Of a stretch of DNA of 41,978 nucleotides, positions 1 through 7,180 are shown in pieces. The stretch's first letter is position 1. Every line of letters starts with the position of its first letter. The DNA comes from Thermoleptolyngbya sp046719575. Lineage in GTDB: Bacteria > Cyanobacteriota > Cyanobacteriia > Elainellales > Elainellaceae. The translations under genes and the position numbers were made by a program. The notes below the pieces were generated by a model. The model made no database searches, had not been told where the DNA came from, and saw only the letters and a program-made list of their open reading frames with translations. Where the stretch lies: positions 1 to 41,978 of the forward strand of contig JBDNCP010000022.1 of assembly GCA_046719575.1 (NCBI GenBank). Reading direction: 5' to 3'.

Positions 1-19
1 CTAAAGTCGCCACTACAAA

Positions 20-100
20 GCACCAAGCGGTTGAAACCACTGCTACATCAACGAGGTCGGCGAAGGCCGCTAGCGGTAAATGTTTTGTCAATCAACGAGG
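20..100 (+). repeat. Dispersed hairpin repeat, copy A (internally deleted)
   Basis: This stretch matches the two longer copies at 30723-30868 (same strand) and 41794-41940 (opposite strand). It begins with a GCACCAAGCGGTTGAAACC-type module and ends with a TGTTTTGTCAATCAACGAGG-type module. The central part of about 65 bp that the other copies carry is missing here. It contains no gene. Positions 1-19 resemble, in reverse complement, the GTAGTAGCGACTTTAG segment of a different repeat at 28476-28492, so two repeat types abut. Confidence 0.8.
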
Positions 101-117
101 TTTGCGCGATTGGTTGA

Positions 118-363
118 GCATCGAGGCTTGAGGCAGAACGCAATCCCAATCCCTCCGAAGTTAGCATCGACTCTCAAAGCGTTAACATTACCGCTGGTAT
201 GCACGAGGGGTTGGGCTACGATGCGGGTCAGCAGTTTCAGGGAGGTAAGCGCTTTACGATGGTGAATACCTTGAGCTTACTCCTGGGGGTGCAGGTTATG
301 CCGACCCAAGTAAAAGGTTCCGAAAAGTTAGGGAATGTTTGTTGCTTTCAGAGGGAGTGGTAA
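118..363 (+). pseudogene. Remnant of an IS5-type transposase
   Basis: One open frame from about 118 to the TAA at 361-363 contains the block SEVSIDSQSVN, then GYDAGQQFQGGKRFTMVNTL and LLLGVQVM. This follows the order of the IS5-family DDE transposase core, whose usual form is IDSQSVKT, then GYDAGKKxKGRKRHxxVDT, then LGLLL. Asp in IDSQSV would be the first catalytic acid. The frame has a stop directly upstream (115-117) and ends before the later catalytic residues, so it is a dead internal fragment of roughly 80 codons. It has no usable start codon. It sits between repeat copy A and the palindromic element at 483-574. The family assignment rests on recalled motifs. Confidence 0.7.
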
Positions 364-482
364 GAGCCTGTAGGACTGCAATGGGTGTGACACATATCTT
401 TGCCTTCAGGAAAAACCCCTTCGGGGAAAACCCATGTCGCCGTACGCCTACAGCACATCTGTAAGCGCTCCCTAAACACACT

Positions 483-574
483 TAGGGCTTACGCAGTTGG
501 ACTATTTCTCGCGGGCTGCGCCCGCGGGAAATAGTCCGAAATCCAAAAAATTCGTCGCAGGTGCGTAAGTCCTG
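483..574. mobile_element. MITE-like element with inverted ends and long hairpin
   Basis: The ends are inverted copies: AGGGCTTACGCA at 484-495 and TGCGTAAGTCCT at 562-573, with one mismatch. Inside, 499-516 and 520-537 form an 18-bp stem (GGACTATTTC followed by a CGCGGGC run) with a TGC loop and one G-T pair. The pentamer ACACT occurs at both borders (478-482 and 575-579), as expected for a 5-bp target duplication. It has no coding capacity, so it would need a transposase supplied elsewhere. The IS5-type remnant just upstream is a possible relative, but no direct link can be shown. Similar AGGACTTACGCA ends are, as I recall, common on small cyanobacterial elements. Confidence 0.65.
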
Positions 575-682
575 ACACTGCCAATAAGCCTGAGCTTAAC
601 AGGCGCTAACGTCAAAAAACACCACATCAAAAAATGTCATGTCAAAGCTATGGCAAGGCTACATCGCGTAACACTATATCAA

Positions 683-755
683 CGAGCATGGAGGGATTCG
701 AACCCCCGACCCTCAGAACCGGAATCTGATGCTCTATCCACTGAGCTACATGCCC
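683..755 (-). tRNA. tRNA-Arg (anticodon CCG)
   Basis: Read on the minus strand this 73-nt sequence folds as a complete cloverleaf. The acceptor arm is GGGCATG paired with CATGCTC, with a G discriminator. The D arm is GCTCAGTGGATAGAGC. The anticodon stem TCAGA/TCTGA encloses the loop TTCCGGT, whose middle triplet is CCG. The T arm carries GGTTCGAATCC. It decodes the arginine codon CGG. The genomic sequence does not encode the CCA end. No other tRNA is adjacent. Confidence 0.95.
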
Positions 756-861
756 TTGGCTTAATGACGAACTCCTCAGCAAACCCTTGGAGTAGTAAAC
801 TTTAGAGCGATCGCCAATCACCCCTCAGAGAGTATAGCACTTTAAACCTGGAACTGGAGAC

Positions 862-1347
862 ATGCCCTATAAGCTGCTGTTTGTTTGCCTTGGCAACATC
901 TGTCGATCGCCCTCTGCCGAAAACATCATGAACCTCCTAATTCGGCAAAACGGGCTAGAGGGACAGATCATTTGCGACTCAGCGGGCACAGGCGCGTGGC
1001 ACGTTGGCAACCCGCCCGATCGCCGCATGAACGCCGCCGCCCAGAAGAAGTTGGGCATTACGCTAGAGGGAACTGCCCGCCAGTTTCACCCCAACGATTT
1101 TGAGGAATTCGACCTGATCTTGGCGATGGACAAGGAGAATTATGAAGATATCCTGCGTCTCGATCGCAGCGGGCAGTATCGCCACAAGGTAAAGCTGATG
1201 TGCGACTATTGCCAAACCTATGGCGATCGCGAAGTGCCCGATCCCTACTACGGCGGAACAGAAGGATTTAACTATGTGATTGACCTGCTGATGGATGCCT
1301 GTAGTGGGCTATTGGCAGAGTTGAAGGCAAGGGCGAGGGAGTGCTAG
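862..1347 (+). CDS. Low-molecular-weight protein tyrosine phosphatase
   Basis: This 161-residue protein has the LMW-PTP P-loop CLGNICRS at residues 9-16, in which Cys9 is the nucleophile and Arg15 binds phosphate. The catalytic-acid loop is DPYYGG, with Asp127 as the general acid. Length and motif order match the family throughout. A GGAG ribosome site about 5 nt before the ATG supports the start. The enzyme is cytoplasmic and removes phosphate from protein tyrosines. In many bacteria such an enzyme (Wzb or Etp) opposes the BY-kinase Wzc. A Wzc-like kinase is encoded at 21708-23942, but about 20 kb away, so pairing is only a suggestion. The gene stands alone and converges on the histidine kinase. 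Confidence 0.93.
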   Translation: MPYKLLFVCLGNICRSPSAENIMNLLIRQNGLEGQIICDSAGTGAWHVGNPPDRRMNAAAQKKLGITLEGTARQFHPNDFEEFDLILAMDKENYEDILRLDRSGQYRHKVKLMCDYCQTYGDREVPDPYYGGTEGFNYVIDLLMDACSGLLAELKARAREC

Positions 1348-1377
1348 GTAAGGGGGCACTCACATTCGAGGGGGTAT

Positions 1378-4125
1378 TTAGGGCACGGGTTCTGGCTGGA
1401 GTGGCAGCGTGACGGTGAACTGCACCTGTCCGTTGGCACAGTCTAGCTCCAGATCGCCTTGCAGACACATGACCAGCTTTTTCACCAGCGCCAGCCCTAG
1501 TCCCGTGCCGCCATATTTCCAGGGGTCGTTGTTGGGAATGCGGTAGAACTTCTCAAAAATGCGATCGCGCTCGATAAGCGGAATCTCGGTGCCCGTATTG
1601 GTCACTCGAATCTGAAGAGTTGGGGTAACGGGGCAAGGGAGGCGAAGTTCTTCTTGCTCCGCGTGCCCCCTTCCCCCCACGTCCAAACTCTTCTTTCGTT
1701 CTTCGTTCTTCCTTCTTCCCTTTTCTCCCTCTTCTCCCTCCTCCTGATGCTTCACCTCAACCCAAATTTCGCCCCCCGCAGGGGTGTACTTGCAGGCGTT
1801 GGTCAGCAGTTCTGTAACCACGCGCTCTAGCTTGGCCAGGTCGGTAATTAGGGGTGGTAGGCTGGCTGCGTCTAGGCGAAGGTGTAGAGATTGCTGGTGG
1901 TTGCGGGCGCGTTCCTCAAACGGGCGCAGCAGGGGCACCAGCCAGCCAGCCAAGTGAACCGTGGTGAGATGCAGCATATCCGCCCCTGCATCGAGCCGCG
2001 ACAGGTCGAGCAGGTCGTTGATCAGGTTGATTTCGCGCTGCGACTCTTCCCGCAGGATTTTGAAGTATCGGTTGACTCGGTTTGGCTCTGGCTTGGTGGT
2101 GCCGTCCAAAATGCCCGCCTGCCGGAGGATGAGTTCCAGCATTTGAATGGCCATTTTGATATTGGACATGGGGGTTCGTAGCTCATGGGAGACGGTGCTG
2201 AGAAAGTCGTCTTTGAGCTGGTTGAGCTTTTCGAGTTCTCGTACCTGAGCTTGGGCCGCTTGAAATAGACGGGCCTGGCGGAGGGCGATCGCACATTGGT
2301 TGGCCACCTGTTGCGCCATCCGCAAATCTTGTTCGCCAAAGGCATAAAAGGCGTGGTTGATCATCCACAAATCGCCTAGCACGCCCTGGTCGTCCATAAT
2401 TGGTGTTGCCAGCATTGACACGCGCCCGCGCACAGGGTTGGGCACCAGCGAACAAAATTGCAGCCCCTGCCCGCTGAGCAACGGGCCGTAGATTTCGGGG
2501 AAGGCCGCCAGTTCAGCAGTGCGCCCCTGGTAAGGGGAGACGGTGGTGGTGTATTCGTAGCGGACGGTGGAAGTGCCCTCTTCCAAATCATAAAGAGCCG
2601 CGTTGCAGCAGCTAATCTCGGTGGCGATCGCCAACTCCTGCACCGCTGTTTGCAAAATCTGGTCTTCGTCGAGGCTGTCGCGCACCTTGTCGGTAATGCG
2701 TTTGAGCGTTGCCTCAAAGTTCGATGCCAGCCGCAGTTCGGCTGTGCGAGCCTGAATCTGCCGCTCCAGATCTGCATTCAGGCGCTGCACCTGTTGATAG
2801 AGTTCCGAATGGGCAATGGCTAGGTCTAGCTGTCCTGCAAGCTGGGTGATCAGGTCGGTTTCCCAGGGCTGCCAGGTGCGATCGCCCAAACACTGATGCA
2901 CCACTAGCCAACCCCACAGCGTATCCTGCTGCATCATGGGCACCACTAGCATGGCGCGAACGCCCAGCCGCCGCAAAACGCTGCGAGAATGCTCTGAAAG
3001 CGTTGCCGCCTCAAGGTTATCCAGGCTGTAGACCCAGCCCGTATGACTGGTCGGGCGATCGGCAATGGGAAAGATGCTCTCTGGCGGGGGATGCCCGGAA
3101 ATTGTTGGACACCCGTCGGCGATCGCATCCACAATGATGCTGCCTGTGCCATTTTCAAACAGGCGATAAATCAGCACCCGATCTGCCTGAAAGATCTGGA
3201 GAACTTGCTCTACAGCCGTGTTCAGAATGTCTTTCAAATCTAAAGACTGGCTCAGCATCCGAGCAAAGTGGGTGGCTTGTTTGGAAACCAGTGCCATCTG
3301 CGGCTCGGTCGGCACTGTTGGCTGAAGGGCGACCACTGGTTGTTTTTGGTGGGTGATGTCGGTCAAAATGCCCAACCGCTGCCAGGGTTGACCGTCGGGC
3401 GTGCGAGACAAGAGGCGATCGCGCGATCGCAGCCAGCGCCACTGGCCATCGCCCTGGCGCAGGCGAAATTCCACCTCCTGCCCATCGCTCGATTCGCCCA
3501 GCAGATGAGCCAGATAAGCTTGCACCCGTTTCCTGTCCTCTGGATGAACCCGCGCAGACAGGACGGCTGCATTTAGCGGCCGTAGCCCTTCCAGGCAATC
3601 GCCCAGCACGGCTGCCGTCCGATCGTTCGTCAGCAGGAGGCGCTGCGCCACCGGGTCGTAAACATACACCAGATCAGAAATCAGCGTGAGTAGCGGCTGA
3701 ACTAGCAGCAGCGCATCTGGGGAACCCGCCAGGCTGCTAACTTCCAGGCTGCCAATTTCTAGATTGGTAATGTCCAGATTGGCAATGTCCAGGCTTTCAG
3801 ATGCTAGGCTTTCAGATTCCGGGTTCTCAGATGCAGGCGAGGGCTGGGCGATCGCAGAGGATGAGGCTGCGGAGCTATCGATGGGTGGCGCAGGAGAGGC
3901 GTGCGATCGCGCATGAAAGTTGCTCAAGTGGGAACCGCCTGACAAAGATTCGGGCCCGGTGCTGTGTCTATTCTCGCAGTTCCAGTCGGTATTCTCTGTC
4001 AACGGAGGGAGATAGGCCGGAGAGGGACGCTCGGAAAGGGGCGCATGGTCTGACTGCGATTCCGACTGTGATGCCTTCGAGATGGATCTAGGCTGGGTCT
4101 TTTTCGATCGAGATTTTAGGCTCAT
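1378..4125 (-). CDS. PAS/GAF sensor histidine kinase
   Basis: This is a soluble multi-domain kinase of about 915 residues. The order is: a Ser/Pro-rich N-terminus; a pentapeptide-like stretch (about 104-130); a PAS_3 domain (about 130-265); two GAF domains (about 285-440 and 465-610); a HisKA domain with the phospho-acceptor motif SHELRTPMSN; and a HATPase with the N box NACKYTPAGG and the G box GGTGLGLAL. No membrane segment is seen, so it is probably cytoplasmic and senses a ligand, light or redox through GAF. The GAF domains lack an obvious bilin-binding context. A TTG start at 4167 is possible, but the ATG at 4125 has AGGAAG 8 nt upstream and is preferred. The HATPase carries an unusual charged insertion, listed separately. 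No response regulator is adjacent. Confidence 0.93.
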   Translation of the reverse strand: MSLKSRSKKTQPRSISKASQSESQSDHAPLSERPSPAYLPPLTENTDWNCENRHSTGPESLSGGSHLSNFHARSHASPAPPIDSSAASSSAIAQPSPASENPESESLASESLDIANLDITNLEIGSLEVSSLAGSPDALLLVQPLLTLISDLVYVYDPVAQRLLLTNDRTAAVLGDCLEGLRPLNAAVLSARVHPEDRKRVQAYLAHLLGESSDGQEVEFRLRQGDGQWRWLRSRDRLLSRTPDGQPWQRLGILTDITHQKQPVVALQPTVPTEPQMALVSKQATHFARMLSQSLDLKDILNTAVEQVLQIFQADRVLIYRLFENGTGSIIVDAIADGCPTISGHPPPESIFPIADRPTSHTGWVYSLDNLEAATLSEHSRSVLRRLGVRAMLVVPMMQQDTLWGWLVVHQCLGDRTWQPWETDLITQLAGQLDLAIAHSELYQQVQRLNADLERQIQARTAELRLASNFEATLKRITDKVRDSLDEDQILQTAVQELAIATEISCCNAALYDLEEGTSTVRYEYTTTVSPYQGRTAELAAFPEIYGPLLSGQGLQFCSLVPNPVRGRVSMLATPIMDDQGVLGDLWMINHAFYAFGEQDLRMAQQVANQCAIALRQARLFQAAQAQVRELEKLNQLKDDFLSTVSHELRTPMSNIKMAIQMLELILRQAGILDGTTKPEPNRVNRYFKILREESQREINLINDLLDLSRLDAGADMLHLTTVHLAGWLVPLLRPFEERARNHQQSLHLRLDAASLPPLITDLAKLERVVTELLTNACKYTPAGGEIWVEVKHQEEGEEGEKGRRKNEERKKSLDVGGRGHAEQEELRLPCPVTPTLQIRVTNTGTEIPLIERDRIFEKFYRIPNNDPWKYGGTGLGLALVKKLVMCLQGDLELDCANGQVQFTVTLPLQPEPVP
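1621..1755 (-). other. Low-complexity insertion inside the HATPase domain
   Basis: Between IWVEVK and LQIRVTNTG, which are normally almost adjacent in HATPase domains, the gene encodes about 44 extra residues. They begin HQEEGEEGEKGRRKNEERKK and continue with a Gly/His/Glu stretch. On the plus strand this is a pyrimidine tract of repeated TTCTTCC and CTCCCT words. The reading frame stays open on both sides. It looks like an intergenic-type simple repeat that entered the gene in frame. An expanded ATP-lid loop would be an alternative reading. Confidence 0.7.
3731..3834 (-). repeat. 15-bp coding repeat giving pentapeptide periodicity
   Basis: Six 15-bp units (AGGCTGCTAACTTCC, AGATTGGTAATGTCC, AGGCTTTCAGATGCT and variants) plus a partial seventh run without gaps. 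Translated on the minus strand they read as five-residue steps such as NLDIT, NLEIG, SLEVS and SLAGS. This resembles a short pentapeptide-repeat segment ahead of the PAS domain. It is only about 30 residues, too short for a full beta-helix, so it may be a linker made by slippage. Confidence 0.75.
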
Positions 4126-5198
4126 GGGCGGGCTTCCTGATGAGCAATGCAGCTTGCCGCTGATCAAGACACCGAATTTGCCTTAACCATCGAACCAAAA
4201 CGAACGTAAGGGCGTGAGCGGTTTTAGCAGTCAATCGCCACGAATAGCCACGATACGCATCCTCGATCTGCACTACAGCAGGCATGTCTCTGCGCTCGGT
4301 CATGTCTTTGCGCCAGTCATTCTTGCAGGGTCTCAATTAACCTTTGTGCGAGATGCCTGCGCTGTAGACACCTGAGGCAAAATGGGCGATCGCCCTGTTA
4401 GGTTTTGCTTCGGAAAGTTTAGGTTACTTCACGGCTCCAAACGAATGGCTTTGTACCTGATTCAACTCATGTACAAACTCAAGAGAGTAGTTTTAAGATG
4501 CCCACAATTTGAGCGAGTCTCACAACTGGTTCAAAATTCTTGAATTGCTGGAATTGCTGGAATCACCAGAACTGCCTGAATGGGCAATTCATCATGCACC
4601 CGATGCCCCCAAAAATGATCAGAACAAACCGCCAAGCAAGCCCCAAAACAACCCAAAAGCGCAACAAAAATGCAACTCTGGCTAAAACTTAACTTATTGG
4701 GCACTTTTGCGGCCGAAAATTCGTCCTGCTGAATCAAACTCTAATAGTCCGGCTCTGCGAGTCAAGATTTCTCACATTTGTTTGGCAAATCTTTATGGAT
4801 TAAATGGATTAATTTCTAGCCCTAGAGTTTCAGCTCCAGGGTTAATCCAAACTCAACAATCCACAATCTCTGCCATGATTGCCCATCTAACTTCCCCACG
4901 TTTCTACCTATGCCCCCTTAACCCAGGAATACTGTGCAAAATTTGGGAATATTCTCCCAAATAAGCCCTTTCCGAAATCGTAGTAGCATAGGCTGTATTA
5001 CTGATGAGTTAAGTCACTACAGGGCTTGGCAATCGCCCCTCTCGTTCGCCGCCTGTCCTCTCCTCTCGTCATTTATTCTCTCCTAATATCCATTTCTACC
5101 ACTATTCCCTCCCAAATCACCTGCCCTAGATCACCTGCCCTAGATCACCTGCCCTAGATCACCTGTAAGAGATCCTGTAAGACAAAGGTCACACCGCC
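4126..5198. other. Gene-poor region with one palindrome
   Basis: These 1.07 kb between the kinase start and the SH3 gene hold only short open frames with no recognisable protein. Visible structure: a small GAATTGCTG direct repeat near 4544-4561; a perfect 8-bp-armed inverted repeat at 4941-4962 (ATTTGGGA, 6-nt spacer, TCCCAAAT); and a 14-bp tandem array at 5116-5171. The palindrome could be an operator or a weak transcript end. Promoters for the two divergent genes must lie here, but I could not identify a convincing pair of hexamers. Confidence 0.6.
5116..5171 (+). repeat. 14-bp tandem array upstream of the SH3 gene
   Basis: Three perfect units of ATCACCTGCCCTAG (5116-5129, 5130-5143, 5144-5157) are followed by a diverged fourth, ATCACCTGTAAGAG. 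The array ends 27 bp before the ATG of the SH3 protein, so it lies in its leader. It is one of several short tandem arrays with a period near 13 bp in this window. Confidence 0.9.
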
Positions 5199-6467
5199 AT
5201 GGAATCCCTCGCCTATCTTCACACTGCCCTCCTCTACGAAAGCACCGAGCCAACGCCTGAATTGCGGGACTTGAGAGAGCTATTGCCCTCACCTAGCAGT
5301 GCGGCGTGGCTGTCGGCGCAGGTTTTGGCAGCGGCCCTCGTCGTCAGCACGGCGGGGGCTGCAATGGCTGCCACTGGCACTGTGCAGACCAATGGCAACC
5401 CGCTCAACGTCCGCAGTACGCCGGGTGGGCCAGTCGTCAGCAGCCTACCCAATGGGGCACGGGTCGAGCTAACAGGCCGCCGCAGCGGCAACTATTTAGA
5501 GCTAGCAAACGGCACCTGGGTTTCGGCAGACTGGGTTTCGGTAGGCAGCACCAGCCCAGCCCAGCCCCCCAGCGGCACCGACCGAACGGTCGGCTTTGTG
5601 AATACTGCGGGAGAGCCACTGAACGTCCGCAGTGCGCCCGGTGGGGCGATCGTGGGCACTTTGCCCAATGGCACGCGAGTTGAACTGACGGGTCGTTCTA
5701 GCAACGGCTTTCTGGAGCGCACCAATAGCACCTGGGTCGATGGCCGCTACATTACCTATAGCCAGCCTGGCCAGCCACCCGTGACGACTCCTCCACCCAG
5801 CCCCACTCCGAATCCGGGTGTGGGTGCAGGCAGCAGCACCGCTTTTGTGCGAACCAACGGCAGCCCGCTGAACGTGAGAAATGCCCCTGGCGGCGCAGTC
5901 ATTGGGTCGATCGCCAATGGCAGCCGCGTGGAATTGACGGGTCGCCGCAGCGGCGAATGGGCCGAGCGCACCAATGGCACCTGGATTTCGAGTAATTGGA
6001 TTACGACCAATCCGGGGACTCCGCCCCAGCCCCCTACACCGCAACCTCCCACGCCGCAGCCGCCGATTGGGGGCGACCGAGGCACCAAGTTTGTGGCCAC
6101 CAACGGCAGCCCGCTGAACGTCCGCAACGCGCCGGGTGGCACGATCATTGGGGCGATCGCCAACGGTAGCCGAGTTGAGCTAACGGGCCGCAGAAGTGGT
6201 CAGTGGGTGGAGCGCACCAACGGCACTTGGGTATCCGACAACTGGCTGGTGAACGACCCCTCTGGGAATGTGGGTGGCGATATTTCCTTTGGGCGAGTCC
6301 GCACGAATGGTAGCCCGCTGAATGTCCGCAATAGCCCCGGCGGGCAGGTCGTGGGCACGATTCCCAATGGCAGCCGGGTGGCGCTGACGGGGCGGCGCAG
6401 CGGCAGTTGGGTGCAGCTAGAGCGGTTTGGCGCGTGGGTGTCGGCCGACTGGATTGTGATGGAGTGA
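5199..6467 (+). CDS. Secreted or anchored protein with five bacterial SH3 domains
   Basis: This 422-residue protein has a hydrophobic stretch at about 37-58 (LSAQVLAAALVVSTAGAA) after a cytoplasm-like N-terminus starting MESLAYLH, a start I recall from other cyanobacterial wall-associated proteins. Five SH3b repeats follow, at about 60-115, 132-187, 215-270, 297-352 and 365-421. Each has the pattern PLNVRxxPGG, then NGxRVELTGR, then a TWVSxxW-like end. Pro/Thr-rich linkers separate them, one reading TPQPPTPQPP. Bacterial SH3 domains usually bind peptidoglycan peptides, so a cell-wall or sheath binding role is likely. No catalytic domain is visible. Repeats 3 to 5 are most alike, which points to recent internal duplication. 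The gene converges with the HAD phosphatase. Confidence 0.88.
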   Translation: MESLAYLHTALLYESTEPTPELRDLRELLPSPSSAAWLSAQVLAAALVVSTAGAAMAATGTVQTNGNPLNVRSTPGGPVVSSLPNGARVELTGRRSGNYLELANGTWVSADWVSVGSTSPAQPPSGTDRTVGFVNTAGEPLNVRSAPGGAIVGTLPNGTRVELTGRSSNGFLERTNSTWVDGRYITYSQPGQPPVTTPPPSPTPNPGVGAGSSTAFVRTNGSPLNVRNAPGGAVIGSIANGSRVELTGRRSGEWAERTNGTWISSNWITTNPGTPPQPPTPQPPTPQPPIGGDRGTKFVATNGSPLNVRNAPGGTIIGAIANGSRVELTGRRSGQWVERTNGTWVSDNWLVNDPSGNVGGDISFGRVRTNGSPLNVRNSPGGQVVGTIPNGSRVALTGRRSGSWVQLERFGAWVSADWIVME

Positions 6468-6498
6468 GGGGGTGTCGGAGTGACGGGGTGATGGGAGG

Positions 6499-7104
6499 CT
6501 AAGCGGCGCAGATCCATTCGACGGCGGCGGCCAGGTTTTCGGCAATGTAGTCGGGCTGGGTCTGATGCTGGTAGGCTCCTGACAGGACGCGATCGCCATA
6601 GCCCGTCTGCACTAGGATGCCTTTGCACCCGGCGTTGTGTGCCAGATCGATGTCTGTCGCCTTGTCGCCCACCATAAAGCTGCGGCGAATGTCTAGATTA
6701 TGCTCCCAGGCGGCGGCGACAAGCATTCCTGTGTTGGGCTTGCGCCAAGTCGTCCAGCGGGCGAATTCGGCGACCGTGCCGCCTTCGGGTGGGCTGAGGT
6801 CGGGGCAATAGTAAATCGCGTCGAGCCGTGCGCCCGCTTCTTCGTGCAGCAAGTGACAGAGGCGCTGGTGCAGATTATCGACGTGCGATCGCGCATAGTA
6901 GCCCCGCGCCGGGCCCGATTGGTTGGACACCAGACAACAAAACAGCCCACACTCGTTGAGCCGCCGCACGGCCTGGGCCACACCGGGAATCAGGTTCAGG
7001 TTTTCCAGCTCGTAAATGTAGCCCGCTTCAATATTCAGCACGCCGTCCCGGTCGAGAAACACGGCCGGTCGCCCAGTTTGTGATGGAGTTTGCGGTGGGT
7101 TCAT
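6499..7104 (-). CDS. HAD-family phosphatase, GmhB-like
   Basis: This 201-residue protein resembles D-glycero-D-manno-heptose 1,7-bisphosphate 7-phosphatase. It has the HAD motif FLDRDGVLN (Asp18 nucleophile, Asp20 acid/base), VSNQSG for phosphate binding, the conserved RKPNTGML region and GDKATDID for magnesium. In the family's usual form, zinc is held by a CPHH segment and a CDC triplet. Here only the first Cys of YYCPDLS remains and the triplet reads TTW, so the zinc site appears lost. The ATG at 7104 has GGGAG 8 nt upstream. A longer TTG start at 7176 would be encoded by a tandem repeat and is rejected. The substrate may be a sugar bisphosphate other than heptose. The enzyme is cytoplasmic. 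Confidence 0.82.
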   Translation of the reverse strand: MNPPQTPSQTGRPAVFLDRDGVLNIEAGYIYELENLNLIPGVAQAVRRLNECGLFCCLVSNQSGPARGYYARSHVDNLHQRLCHLLHEEAGARLDAIYYCPDLSPPEGGTVAEFARWTTWRKPNTGMLVAAAWEHNLDIRRSFMVGDKATDIDLAHNAGCKGILVQTGYGDRVLSGAYQHQTQPDYIAENLAAAVEWICAA

Positions 7105-7123
7105 GGCGCTTGCTCCCGATTTT

Positions 7124-7180
7124 ACAGTCTCCAAAATGACAGCCCCAAAACGACAGTCCCAAATTACAGTCCCCAAAACC
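7124..7180. repeat. Tandem array of 13-15 bp between two genes
   Basis: Four units begin ACAGTC or ACAGCC and run into CCAAA: 7124-7138, 7139-7152, 7153-7165 and 7166-7180. The array fills the gap between the binding-protein gene and the HAD gene. It supplies the stop codon and last residues of the binding protein, so it is partly coding. Confidence 0.8.

Noticed and set aside
4088..4336. An 82-codon minus-strand frame overlapping the histidine kinase start.
   Set aside because: It overlaps a better-supported gene start in another frame, has no ribosome site and no recognisable sequence.
7105..7176. N-terminal extension of the HAD phosphatase from a TTG.
   Set aside because: It is encoded by the tandem repeat, and the ATG at 7104 has a good ribosome site.
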